DNA from: Dryas octopetala
Taxonomy: Eukaryota; Streptophyta; Magnoliopsida; Rosales; Rosaceae
Length of the DNA: 64,000 nucleotides
Assembly: GCA_963921425.1 (NCBI GenBank)
Contig: OY992832.1
Coordinates: 27,989,489 to 28,053,488, forward strand
Direction: 5' to 3'
The notes beneath the pieces are model-generated. The model searched no databases. It was not told where the DNA came from and saw nothing but the letters and a program-made list of their open reading frames with translations. The position numbers were made by a program, and so were the translations under genes. Positions 52,392-61,592 of the stretch are shown here, piece by piece (within the stretch, counting starts at the first letter, position 1; the number at the start of each line of letters is the position of its first letter).

Positions 52392-52736
52392 AAACTATCC
52401 CAGGAAAAGGGGAAAGTTTTAAAACCGAAAATTTAATCTTTTTTATCTTTTTTGTCGGTTGCAGTTTGTGAAATGAAATAAAGATATTGATTTTTCTTAG
52501 CTAACTTGACATGACACGACCATCACATGCTTGAAAAATAATTCACTCAACCAATGACAAGACCATACACTGACTCCACACTTCATCCCATGCACAACAC
52601 TGTTGCTTCACATGTGAGATTCGAGTATCTATGAATCCATTAGGGAATCCAATGAGCAAGTTATCATGCTTTTTTCCCTTATAAACACCAAAGTTTAACT
52701 AGTAGGTCAACACATTCACATAACTATCGTTTAGAA
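52392..52736. other. Junction of viral copy 1 and upstream region of the small Cys-rich gene
   Basis: The first part may still be viral leader. The second part is host-like, with a TATAAACA at 52680-52687 that could serve the gene starting at 52,737. Confidence 0.45.
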
Positions 52737-53099
52737 ATGGCTTCCTCCTCCAAGCAAGGCGCCGATGAGAGCTCCAAGCAAGGCGCTAGTGAGAGCTCTA
52801 AACAACAGTGCGATCAAAACTTGTGTAAGTGCCTCCTTAACTGTGCTACACCATTGTGCGATTATTCTTTACTGATGGAGCGTGCAAAAGAACTAAACTG
52901 GAGGTTTTGCAAGTGGTCAGATGATATTTTGGTCCCTTTGTGTGAATTTTGCATGAGATTGGAGCTCAAGGATCTGGCCAATCACGCAAATCTTCGCCAC
53001 CAATAGTTGAACCACCTGCCAGAGCCCAAATCACCCGTGCCATGCACCTGCGGGAAGAATTCTCCGGTTCAACCATGTGATGAGTGTAAAACCAAATAA
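52737..53099 (+). CDS. Small Cys-rich protein of unknown function, interrupted by TAG
   Basis: An ATG-started frame of 89 codons ends at TAG 53004-53006. The same frame then runs 30 more codons to TAA at 53097-53099. It encodes a repeated Ser-Lys-Gln leader (SSKQGADESSKQGASESSKQ), then a Cys-rich part with CDQNLCKCLLNCATPLC, LCEFC and NHANLRH. After the TAG comes a tail SPVPCTCGKNSPVQPCDECK. The tail matches the ORF at 8474-8644, so the TAG is probably a nonsense mutation within a once 119-residue protein. CxC and CxxC pairs suggest metal binding (inference). A TATA-like TATAAACA lies 50 bases upstream. It is flanked on both sides by viral copies. I do not recognise the family. Confidence 0.5.
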
Positions 53100-53637
53100 A
53101 AGATCTCAGATTGGTATAATTACGGGAGTGTCAATTCTTCGTTATTGGACTTCGAATAAGAAGTTCGCTTCATTTTTTGTCCTGTCGAATGCAGTTGTTG
53201 TTTTTGTTTTTTTTTTTAAATTATCGTGTTGTTCTTGTTTTTTATGGTTGTTGAAGTCCCGATGTTGTAAGGCTTATGTTATCTAATTTATGAAATTTTT
53301 TATTTTAAATATATTCAATATTAACTTTATTTTAAAAATATCATTAAAATAAGTCTAATGACATAATTTTTATAATTATTTGAGTTTAAAATTATAAATT
53401 TAACATCACTTAATTAATATTAATATTAGTCATATTTTAAATAAGTATAAAACACTGTGACTTGGGTCACAACACTATAACAGTGAGAAATTGGTCATAG
53501 CACTATTTGTGATCCAAAATGAGTTCTGGGTCACAAAAATTGCGTCTTACCATAATAGAAAGTCTTAGAGAAGACAAATAACATTTTCAAAAAAAAAAAA
53601 ATCTAAAACCAAAAAGGTGACCGACCTTTAAAAAAAA
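53100..53637. other. Intergenic AT-rich DNA
   Basis: No gene is supportable. Short repeated phrases on GGGTCACA and CACTATAACAGTG near 53,460-53,540 look like part of a MITE, and an A-rich run near 53,590-53,635 precedes viral sequence. Confidence 0.5.
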
Positions 53638-53921
53638 ATTAGATATTAAAAAAGATTCGGAGAAATCATCTAAAACAGATGGTACAAAAAGTCCAATAGT
53701 AAATGTTCTCTCCAAAGAAGGAGAAGAAGAAGAAGATCTTGAACAAGTCTTTTTAGGCCATCCAGAAGATTCGTCTGCTCAGGTAAATAAAATTAATTTT
53801 AAAAGAAATCTTATTCCTATGGCTCCTAACAGGAATTATTATCAGATTAGAAGGAGAACTATTTGTAAACATTTTGGAAATACCTTTTGAAATAAATCAT
53901 GAACTCTTAAAGCAATAGTTT
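53638..53921 (+). pseudogene. Displaced viral coat fragment joined to pre-coat segment
   Basis: Bases 53638-53848 repeat the coat sequence found at about 54,524-54,860 (the acidic unit with GTKSPIVN and EDLEQV, then ANRNYY-like residues). At 53,849 the sequence jumps to a segment reading LFVNILEIPFEINHELLKQ, which normally stands upstream of the coat gene, and a TAG at 53919-53921 ends it. A piece from downstream therefore sits in front of a piece from upstream. Confidence 0.75.
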
Positions 53922-55833
53922 ATGAGTGAGAAAAATAAAAAGAAAAGAGAATTGTTTGAGCAAACCTTTTGTTCAAAACAAAAGGAAATCCTGCATAGGG
54001 CTTTTAATGCTAATATAGCAGGGTTTAGGAGGCACATAGCCTTTTCTATTTGGTTTGAGGGATTTGCAAGGAGAAATAATTTGAAAGAATACAACCAGGT
54101 AATCAATATCTTAGAAAGTCCTTTCAAAAATTACCTAACTAAAAAAGGAAAGACAGTTAGGTCTATACATCCACCAGCAGAAACAATAGAGATAAAGGGA
54201 GGATTATCTGCTTCTTTTAAGAGTGATGCTATGTCTAGGATAGACAAAGTCACTACGGAACATATTAGAGATGTCTTGTCTCAAGGAAATTATACCAATC
54301 TCTATCTCCAGTCTTTAGGAGCCCAAACCTCAAGAATTGAAGATTCCATAAATAGGATCTGTCCTAAGGAAACAAAAACAGAAGCCTCTACTTCTTCTAA
54401 AATTAAGAACCAAGAGGTCATGTTCAGGCCACCACCAGTATTAGAAAATTATAAGCTAAAAGCACCAATTACTTCGAATCAACAAAAGGATGTGATGGAA
54501 GAAATACTTGATAGGTTGTCTAAATTAGATATTGAAAAAGATTCAGAGAAATCATCTAAAACAGATGGTACAAAAAGTCCAATAGTAAATGTTCTCTCCA
54601 AAGAAGGAGAAGAAGAAGAAGATCTTGAACAAGTCTTCTTAGGCCATCCAGAAGATTCGTCTGCTCAGGTAAATAAAATTAATTTTAAAACAGATGGTAC
54701 AAAAAGTCCAATAGTAAATGTTCTCTCCAAAGAAGGAGAAGAAGAAGAAGATCTTGAACAAGTCTTCTTAGGCCATCCAGAAGATTCGTCTGCTCAGGTA
54801 AATAAAATTAATTTTAAAGGAAATCCAATTCCTATGGCTCCTAGCAGGAATTATTATCACAGGCCAACACCTGTTGACATGGGGTTCAAGGAGAATTTCC
54901 ACTTCGACACTGCCAGATTTGATGCTGGATCCATTGTTGAATGGAATATTGATGGACGAACAGAATACCATGTCATAGATGTAATAAGACAAATGCTGAT
55001 GTATGCCACAGTAGGAAGAGCGGCAGGAAATTCTGAAAGTCAAGTTGCCTCTACTATCGTGACAGGCTTTTCAGGGCAACTGAGAGGATGGTGGGACTTC
55101 TTACCAGAACAAACCAGAAATGAAATTCTATTCACCTCAAAAAAGGTAATAAAAACAGAACAAGGAAGAGAAATGGAAAGCTTTCAAGAAGATGAGGTAA
55201 ATACTCTTGCTTATACTATTACTCTTCACTTTTTAGGGTCTATAGATCTCCAGCATGAAAGGTCCAGAGAGGTTTTAATGAACTTAAAATGTCTAACTTT
55301 ATCTCAGTTTAGATGGTATAAAGATGTTTTTCTTGCAAAAGTTTATACCAGGTCTGACTGCCATCAAGAATGCTGGAAAGAGAAGTTCATCTCAGGACTC
55401 TCTTCTTTGTTTGCTGAGAAGGTAAGAAATAGGCTCAAAGCTAGAAATGGGGGAAATATCCCCTATGGGCGATTAACTTTTGGGTATTTAGTTTCAGAAA
55501 TTTGTGCAGAAGGGCTGGCCTTGTGTACAAATATGAAACTTAAAAGACTTTTAGAAAAAGAAAAATCTTCTAGGGGAAAAGAAATGGGATATTTTTGTGA
55601 ACAATTTGGATTTTTCTAAAACCTCAGATCTTTACAAAAGAAAACCCAAGAAATTTCATAAACATAGGAGGTTTTCAAGGCAAAAGCCAGATTGGGCTAA
55701 AGAATCTAAAGAAAATAAGTTCCTAAAAAGAAAAAGGTTTCCAAAAAAGAAAAATTTTAAAACCAAAACCCCACCTACTTGTTTTAAATGTGGGAAAATA
55801 GGGCACTATAAAAATGAATGCAAAATAAGGTAA
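53922..55833 (+). pseudogene. Endogenous caulimovirid coat protein with zinc knuckle (copy 2)
   Basis: A 565-codon frame (53922-55619) holds the N-terminal helix-rich part, two perfect copies of a 43-residue acidic unit (from about 54,560 to 54,818), and the conserved coat block. That block shows RNYYHRPTPVDM, GQLRGWWDFLPE, YKDVFLAKVYTRSDC and LMNLKC. A frameshift near 55,600-55,619 moves the C-terminal part, including the zinc knuckle CFKCGKIGHYKNEC (about 55,780-55,824), into another frame that stops at 55,833. The acidic tail (55,853 to about 56,005) is in a third frame. The duplicated acidic unit has a third copy in the displaced fragment upstream. Confidence 0.85.
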
Positions 55834-56003
55834 AAATTTAATAAGTTACAAATGGACGAAAGCTTAAAAGAAGAACTTTTTAATATCCTTCTAAATTCAG
55901 AAGAATCATCCAGTGACGAAATCTTGGGTTTGGAAGATAGCACAGAAGATGGATATTCGAGCTCAAGCAGTCAAGACTCAGCAGTCTCATGTATTTGTAA
56001 AAG

Positions 56004-58442
56004 GTGAAACAACTTGAGGTAAATGTTCTAACCAGTCAGGATAATCTTTTATTAGATCTAATAGATAAGATAGAAGACCCTGTCCAAAAAAGATTAGCCT
56101 TAGAACAATACCTAGGAACGGTAAAAGAACCACAAAGAAGAAAGGAAAGCACTTTTCCTTCCCCAGTTGAGCCTTACAATTTCCAGCATATAATTGACAG
56201 GGTAGAAATTTCCCAGAGAAAGGAAGCTAGAGAACCATCTATCTCAGATCTAAAAAAAGAGATCAATGAGGTAAAAGGGGAGGTCAAAGGGTTGAGAGAA
56301 AGGGTTAACCTCTTAGAATTAACTCACTTATCAGAAAAGTTCGAAGAACAAGAATTTTCAGGAGATAGGGATGATTTACAAAGAAAAGAAATGGAACATC
56401 CTCAAACAGAAGGTTTAACTAGTCTAAATCAGATTAATCAAATTGATAGAATCTTCTCTCAAAGATGGTTTGTAGAAGTAACCATTCTAATTGATCAAAG
56501 TTATGAATTTACAACCATAGCTCTTATGGATTCAGGACGAGATCTGAATTGCTTAAGAGAAGGCCTGGTCCCAATAAAGTTCTTTTAAAAAACAACACAA
56601 ACTTTGAATGCGGCAAATGAGAAAAAGATGAAAATAAATTATAAATTATCAAACGCTGCAGTTTGCAACAAAGGGGTTTGTTTAGAAACTTCATTCATGA
56701 TGGTAAGGGATCTCTCCCAGAATTGTATATTAGGAACTTTTTTCTTAAATATGTTATATCCAATGCAGGTTTCTAATGAAGGAATACATGCCTCAGTAGG
56801 CGGTTCAAAAATCTATTTTCAGTTCATCCAAGAACCACAGGTTAAGTTTATTAATAATATTAAAGAAAGAATATAAAAGAAAGAAAGGTTTCTGTTCTCT
56901 CTAAAAGAAGAAGTCCAGCATAAACGAACTGAAGAAATCTTAAAGACCCCTCAGGCCCAAGCCCAGGTAAGAATCATAAACGAAATTCTTAAAAAAGAAA
57001 TTTATGCTGAGTTACCTAATGCCTTTTGGAACAGGAAAAGGCACGAGGTATCAATACCTTATGAGCCAGATTTCAAGGAAGCCCAAATACCAACTAAGGC
57101 CCGGCCCATTCAAATGAATAGCTCACACCTAGAGCTTTGTAGAACAGAGATTAATGATCTCTTAAAAAAAGGTCTTATAAGAAAAAGTACATCTCCATGG
57201 AGCTGTCCAGCCTTCTATGTTGAAAAGGCTGCCGAAATAGAAAGAGGTGTTCCCAGGTTTGTTATTAATTATAAACCTCTTAACAAAGCTCTTAGATGGA
57301 TTAGGTACCCGTTACCTAATAAAAAAGATTTATTAAATAGACTGTGCAAAGCCACAATTTTCTCAAAATTTGACATGAAGTCAGGATATTGGCAGATACA
57401 GGTAAAAGAAGAAGAAAGGTATAAAACTGTCTTCACAGTCCCATTTGGTCATTATGAATGAAATGTAATGCCATTTGGATTAAAAAATGCCCCTTCTGAA
57501 CTTCAAAATATCATGAATGAAATATTTAACCCATACTCTTCATTTACAATAGTTTATATTGATAATGTATTGGTTTATTCTAAATCTTTTGAACAACATG
57601 TGAAGCATCTCAAAGTCTTCCAAAAGGTTATTACAAATGCAGGACTAGTTGTCTCAGCCAAGAAAATGGAAATCTTCCAGACTAAGGTAAAGTTTCTAGG
57701 CCACAATATTTTTCATAGAACCATAATTCCAATAGACAGGGCCATAGTCTTTGCAGAAAAATTTCCTGATGAAATAAAAGAAAAAATCCAGCTGCAAAGG
57801 TTTCTAGGGAGCCTAAATTATATTGCAGATTTCTTTCAAAACCTTGCTAAAGAAAGCAAGATTCTCTACCAAAGGTTAAGAAAGAACCCTGCTGCCTGGA
57901 CTGAAGAACATACTCAGGCAGTTAAAAGACTTAAAGCCAAAGCAAAAGAATTGCCATGTCTTTCTATTCCTGTCCCAGAGGCTTTTAAAATAGTAGAAAC
58001 TGATGCCTCAGAACAAGGATATGGTGGGATCCTAAAGCAAAGGGTTCAAGGTAAGGAGCAATTGGTAAGGTTTACCTCAGGAAACTGGAAACCAGCCCAA
58101 CAAAATTACTCAACCATAAAAAAGGAAATCCTTGCTATTGTTCTTTGTGTAACAAAATTCGAAAATGATTTGTTAAATCAATCCTTTTTAATAAGGGTTT
58201 ACTGTAAAGCAGCTAAAGACGTTTTAACTAAAGATGTGAAAAATATAGCGTCTAAACAAATCTTTGCAAGATGGCAAGCTATTCTGTCTGCATTTGATTT
58301 CCAAATTGATTATATTAAAGGAGAAAACAATTATCTTCCTGATTTTATAACCAGAGAATTTTTACAGAGAAAGGATAAGCAGGAACAACAGAATGAGCCA
58401 GCAACAGCAGCAGTTCAGGGACCTAAAAGGCTCCTAGCTTAG
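56004..58442 (+). pseudogene. Endogenous caulimovirid protease-reverse transcriptase-RNase H (copy 2)
   Basis: One frame carries all three domains but is cut by TAA at 56586, TAA at 56874 and TGA at 57459. The protease motif reads DSGRDLNCL (56529-56543 for DSGRD) where copies 1 and 3 have DSGAD. Reverse transcriptase shows KKGLIRKSTSPWSCPAFYVE, FSKFDMKSGYWQIQ, MPFGLKNAPSE and YIDNVLVYS (57555-57566); the second catalytic Asp of YIDD is replaced by Asn. RNase H shows ETDASEQGYGGILKQ, and the frame continues to the conserved C-terminal LPDFITREFL before the stop at 58442. The tryptophan after HYE, present in copy 3, is the codon lost at 57459. This copy cannot supply enzyme activity. Confidence 0.88.
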
Positions 58443-58504
58443 AAAGAAAGAATAAGCAAAAAATAGTTGATGAGGAACCTAAATGGTCTCCTTATATCTC
58501 CTCA

Positions 58505-59515
58505 ATGGAGATTTCTCTTGGTCCCATTGAAGATATTCATGCAGAACTTAACCCAGCTGAAGTAGTCAGTTTATATCTAATTGGGCATTTACACCCTAAA
58601 TTTGAGGGTAAAAACCAGTTTTATTATGAATCTATTCTAATTGAAACTGGATCGGTTAAAATAACCCACAACTACAGAAACGACTCTAAAAGAGTTATTG
58701 GGTTCTCTCAAATGTATATCTTAAAAGTGTTATCATGGAAAGATTGGGGCCCTAACCCAATGTCTAAAAGACGGTTCAGAAATCCAAAAATCTTCCCAAA
58801 TTACTTCAATTATTTTGATTATCAGCATGCCTGGGAAAACTCTTTATGTCTTCAAAACGAGCTTTTCTCACACTCTTGGTTTTTCAATTTTTAAATTAGA
58901 GAAAAAACCCCTCTCCCTAATTGGTTTAAAGCCTGGTTTATTATTTGGGGTCCTTCTGTGGATTTTCTTCCCTTAGGATTAAAAGATTCTTTTTTCAAGT
59001 TTAGAAAGTCTAATTTTAGCCTAGAAGGCTACTGGGAAGCCCTGTTATGATTTTTCTACTTATATGATATGATTTGGATTTTGAAATGGTCTTACGATAT
59101 TTCCCCTCTTGATGAAGATGAAAATATTTACATTCCAAATTTAAGAAGACAAATCTTCATAAAATGGTGGGACAAATACCATTTTAATCACCTCTTGCCA
59201 CCCAGATTTAAAATAAAATCTGTAACTGAAGTTCTAATTGGTCCGGTCGAAGCATCTTCCTCTCAAAATCAGAGGACACAATCATTTTCATCCTCTCAAA
59301 CTCAGAGGATTCATTCCCCTGCTCTCAAGGGGCTTTTATCTCAGTTCAAAGCAGCTAAATCAGCTGATCCCTCAATATCCTCGGCAGATCTCAAGCAACA
59401 ATTGCTCGAAGCTTTTGATGAAATAGAAAACATGTCTACATCGGAAACAGAAGATGCCACTCATCTAAATAATGAAGATGACTGTGAAGGAATTTTTCCA
59501 AATCTCTATAATTAA
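58505..59515 (+). pseudogene. Endogenous caulimovirid ORF2, unknown function (copy 2)
   Basis: It starts at MEISLGPIEDIHAE and continues with YLIGHLHPKFEGKNQF, KRVIGFSQMY, DYQHAW, SHSWFFNF and LPNWFKAW. It ends in an acidic stretch DCEGIFPNLYN. TAA at 58892 and TGA at 59048 interrupt a single frame. A second frame following the polymerase gene is a feature of florendoviruses, where its role is unknown. It starts 62 bases after the polymerase stop. Confidence 0.75.
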
Positions 59516-59692
59516 AGGTGTCGGTAGCTTTCTAAAAGAAAATTTAAAGTTCACGGAATCCTACTGTTCTCTCCACTTTCTGAAAAGTAAAGTGTTCGGT
59601 TCTAGTGCGGGTCACTATTGCCATCAATGACTCATTGTTGGTCTCCCACTACATGTCTGGAGGGATTAAAGGAATCCTATCTCCCTAAAGCC

Positions 59693-59700
59693 TATAAATA
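59693..59700 (+). promoter_or_regulatory. Viral pregenomic promoter TATA box (copy 2)
   Basis: TATAAATA after ORF2 and about 150 bp before the primer-binding site is in the place expected for the caulimovirid pregenomic RNA promoter. It points toward copy 3. Confidence 0.65.
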
Positions 59701-59843
59701 AGAGGTGACTCTCTTCTGAAAGGGCATCGAACAATTCTCCAGTTTTAAGTTTCCAAGTCTAGTTTTTAGAGATCAGAGTTAGAAACTCGGCCTCTATTTC
59801 TTTTGAGTGTTTGTGTGAAGAGTGTTTGAAGTTTTAAAGTTAA

Positions 59844-59857
59844 TGGTGTCAGAGCCA
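59844..59857 (+). promoter_or_regulatory. tRNA-Met primer-binding site, one mismatch (copy 2)
   Basis: TGGTGTCAGAGCCA differs at one base from the consensus seen in copy 1 (52378-52391). It lies downstream of the promoter, as the circular map requires. Confidence 0.78.
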
Positions 59858-60119
59858 AAAAGGTTGTTGTTAATCCCATTTACAACCTTTTTGTCTTCTC
59901 TTTTAAAAGGTTGTTGTTTTAAAAAGGGATTAAAGAGATTGTTCATGGGCTGATAACATTGTTAAAAGGATTAATCCCATTTACAACCTTTTTGTCAACT
60001 CTTCGGAGTGTAATCTGGTCAAGGTTGTTGTCTTAAAAGGTTGTTCTTTTAACAAATATCATAGCTTTTTGGCTTTTATACAATTTACTGCCCAAGAGTT
60101 AATCCCTTTTTAATTTGTA
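59858..60119. repeat. Repeat-rich spacer between viral copies 2 and 3
   Basis: A 26-bp sequence starting TTAATCCCATTTACAACC occurs at 59870-59895 and again at 59971-59996. The motif AAAAGGTTGTTGTTTTAAAA and its reverse occur several times, so the spacer can fold; AAAAAGGTTGT (59857-59867) pairs with ACAACCTTTTT (59882-59892). No coding frame is present. Confidence 0.7.
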
Positions 60120-60411
60120 ACTGAGAATAGAAAGGATATAGAGAACAAACAAACAGATCGATTACAATAAACTGAAAAATGCAGACATAAAATACAAGGA
60201 AATCAAACATTACAACTTACAAATCCATTTAGAACAGGGGACCTCCAAATTGGTAATAGAAAAGGAACTTTAAAACTTTAAAACTTCAAACACTCTTCAC
60301 ACAAACACTCGAAAGAAATAGAGGCAGAGTTTCTAACTCTTGTCTCTTAACTAAAACTCAAACTTAATATTCTGGCTTAAAACTTGTGTTTTGAAACAAG
60401 AAGGAGTCTTC

Positions 60412-60419
60412 CTTATATA
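60412..60419 (-). promoter_or_regulatory. Viral pregenomic promoter TATA box (copy 3)
   Basis: TATATAAG on the minus strand, after ORF2 and before a leader homologous to that of copy 2. It faces the copy 2 promoter at a distance of about 710 bp. Confidence 0.65.
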
Positions 60420-60559
60420 GGGAGGAAAAGCAGATTCCTTCTTGACTTTAAGGCGCACTAAAAAATAAGTGTAAGACAACTGGTGACGTGGTGAAAGGAA
60501 TAGTGACCCGCACTAAGGTGAACAATAGAAGCTTTTTGAAAAGTGAAATGGCCGACACC

Positions 60560-61543
60560 TTATCTGTAAAGGTTAGGAAAGATTCCCTCACAGTCATCTT
60601 CATTATTTAGATGTGTGCTGTCTTCTTCTTCTGGTTCAGATGTTGACATTTTGTCTACTTCATCAAGGGCTTCAAGTAAATGTTGCTTGATGTCAGCTTG
60701 CGATAAAGAAGGGTCAGCTGATTTAGCTGCCTTAATTTGAGAAATAAGTCCTTTAAGGACAGGAGCAGGCTCCTTTTGAGATTGAGATGAAGAGGCTTCT
60801 TTTACCCCTACGAGAACTTCATTTACAGATTTTATTTTAAATCTGGGGAAAATGAGATGAAGAATTTGATATTTATCCCACCATTTTATGAACAGATGTC
60901 TTTTAAGGTGAGGAAGACAGATGAAATCATCCTCCTCAGGTGGGGAGATTTCATAAACCCATTTAAGAATCCAAATCATATCATAAAGATAGAAAAACCA
61001 AATAAGAGCTTCCCAATAGTCTGCCATATCAAAATTAGAAGATCTAAACTTAAAAAAAGAATCTTTTACTTCTAAAGGCAGAAGGTCCACAGAAGGACCC
61101 CAAATGAGAAACCAGGCTTTAAACCAGTTTGGAAGAGGTTTTTTATCTCTGATTTGAAAATTGAAAAACCAGGAATACGAGAAAATATCATTTTGAAGGC
61201 ACAAAGCATTTTCCCAAGCATGCTGGTAATCAAAGTAACTAAAATAATTTGGATAAATTTTTGGGTTTCTAAATCGTCTTTTAGACATTGGGTTGGGACC
61301 CTAATCTTTCGAAGATAATACCTTTAAGATATACATTTGAGAGAACCCAATAACTCTTTTAGAGTCATTTATATAATTATGAGTTATTTTAACCGATCCA
61401 GTTTCTATAAGAATTGCTTCATAGAAAAACTGATTTTTTCCCTCAAATTTAGGGTGTAAATGACCTATTAAATATAACCTGGCTACTTCAGCTGGGTTCA
61501 TTTCTGTGTGAATGTCTTCAATGGGTCCGAGAGGGATTTCCAT
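60560..61543 (-). pseudogene. Endogenous caulimovirid ORF2, unknown function (copy 3)
   Basis: The start MEIPLGPIEDIH at 61543 matches that of copy 2; the frame can be extended upstream to an ATG at 61609, overlapping the polymerase end. Landmarks are YLIGHLHPKFEGKN, KRVIGFSQMY, DYQHAWENALCLQ, SYSWFFNF, LPNWFKAW and an acidic tail ending DDCEGIFPNLYR. A single TAG at 61303-61301 replaces the tryptophan codon present in copy 2. Otherwise the frame is open. Confidence 0.75.
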
Positions 61544-61592
61544 TGAAGGTATATAAGGAGACCTTTTAGGTTCCTCTTCCTGTGTCTTTTGT

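Larger units (their letters stand above)
53638..59857 (+). mobile_element. Endogenous caulimovirid copy 2 (rearranged 5' end, nearly complete)
   Basis: On the plus strand: a displaced coat fragment, the region just before the coat gene, coat protein, protease, reverse transcriptase, RNase H, ORF2, then a promoter and primer-binding site. The movement protein is missing. Presence of the promoter and primer site after ORF2 shows that the circular viral genome was cut elsewhere and that the copy runs past its origin. Several stops, three frame changes and altered catalytic motifs make it non-functional. It lies tail to tail with copy 3. Confidence 0.88.
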
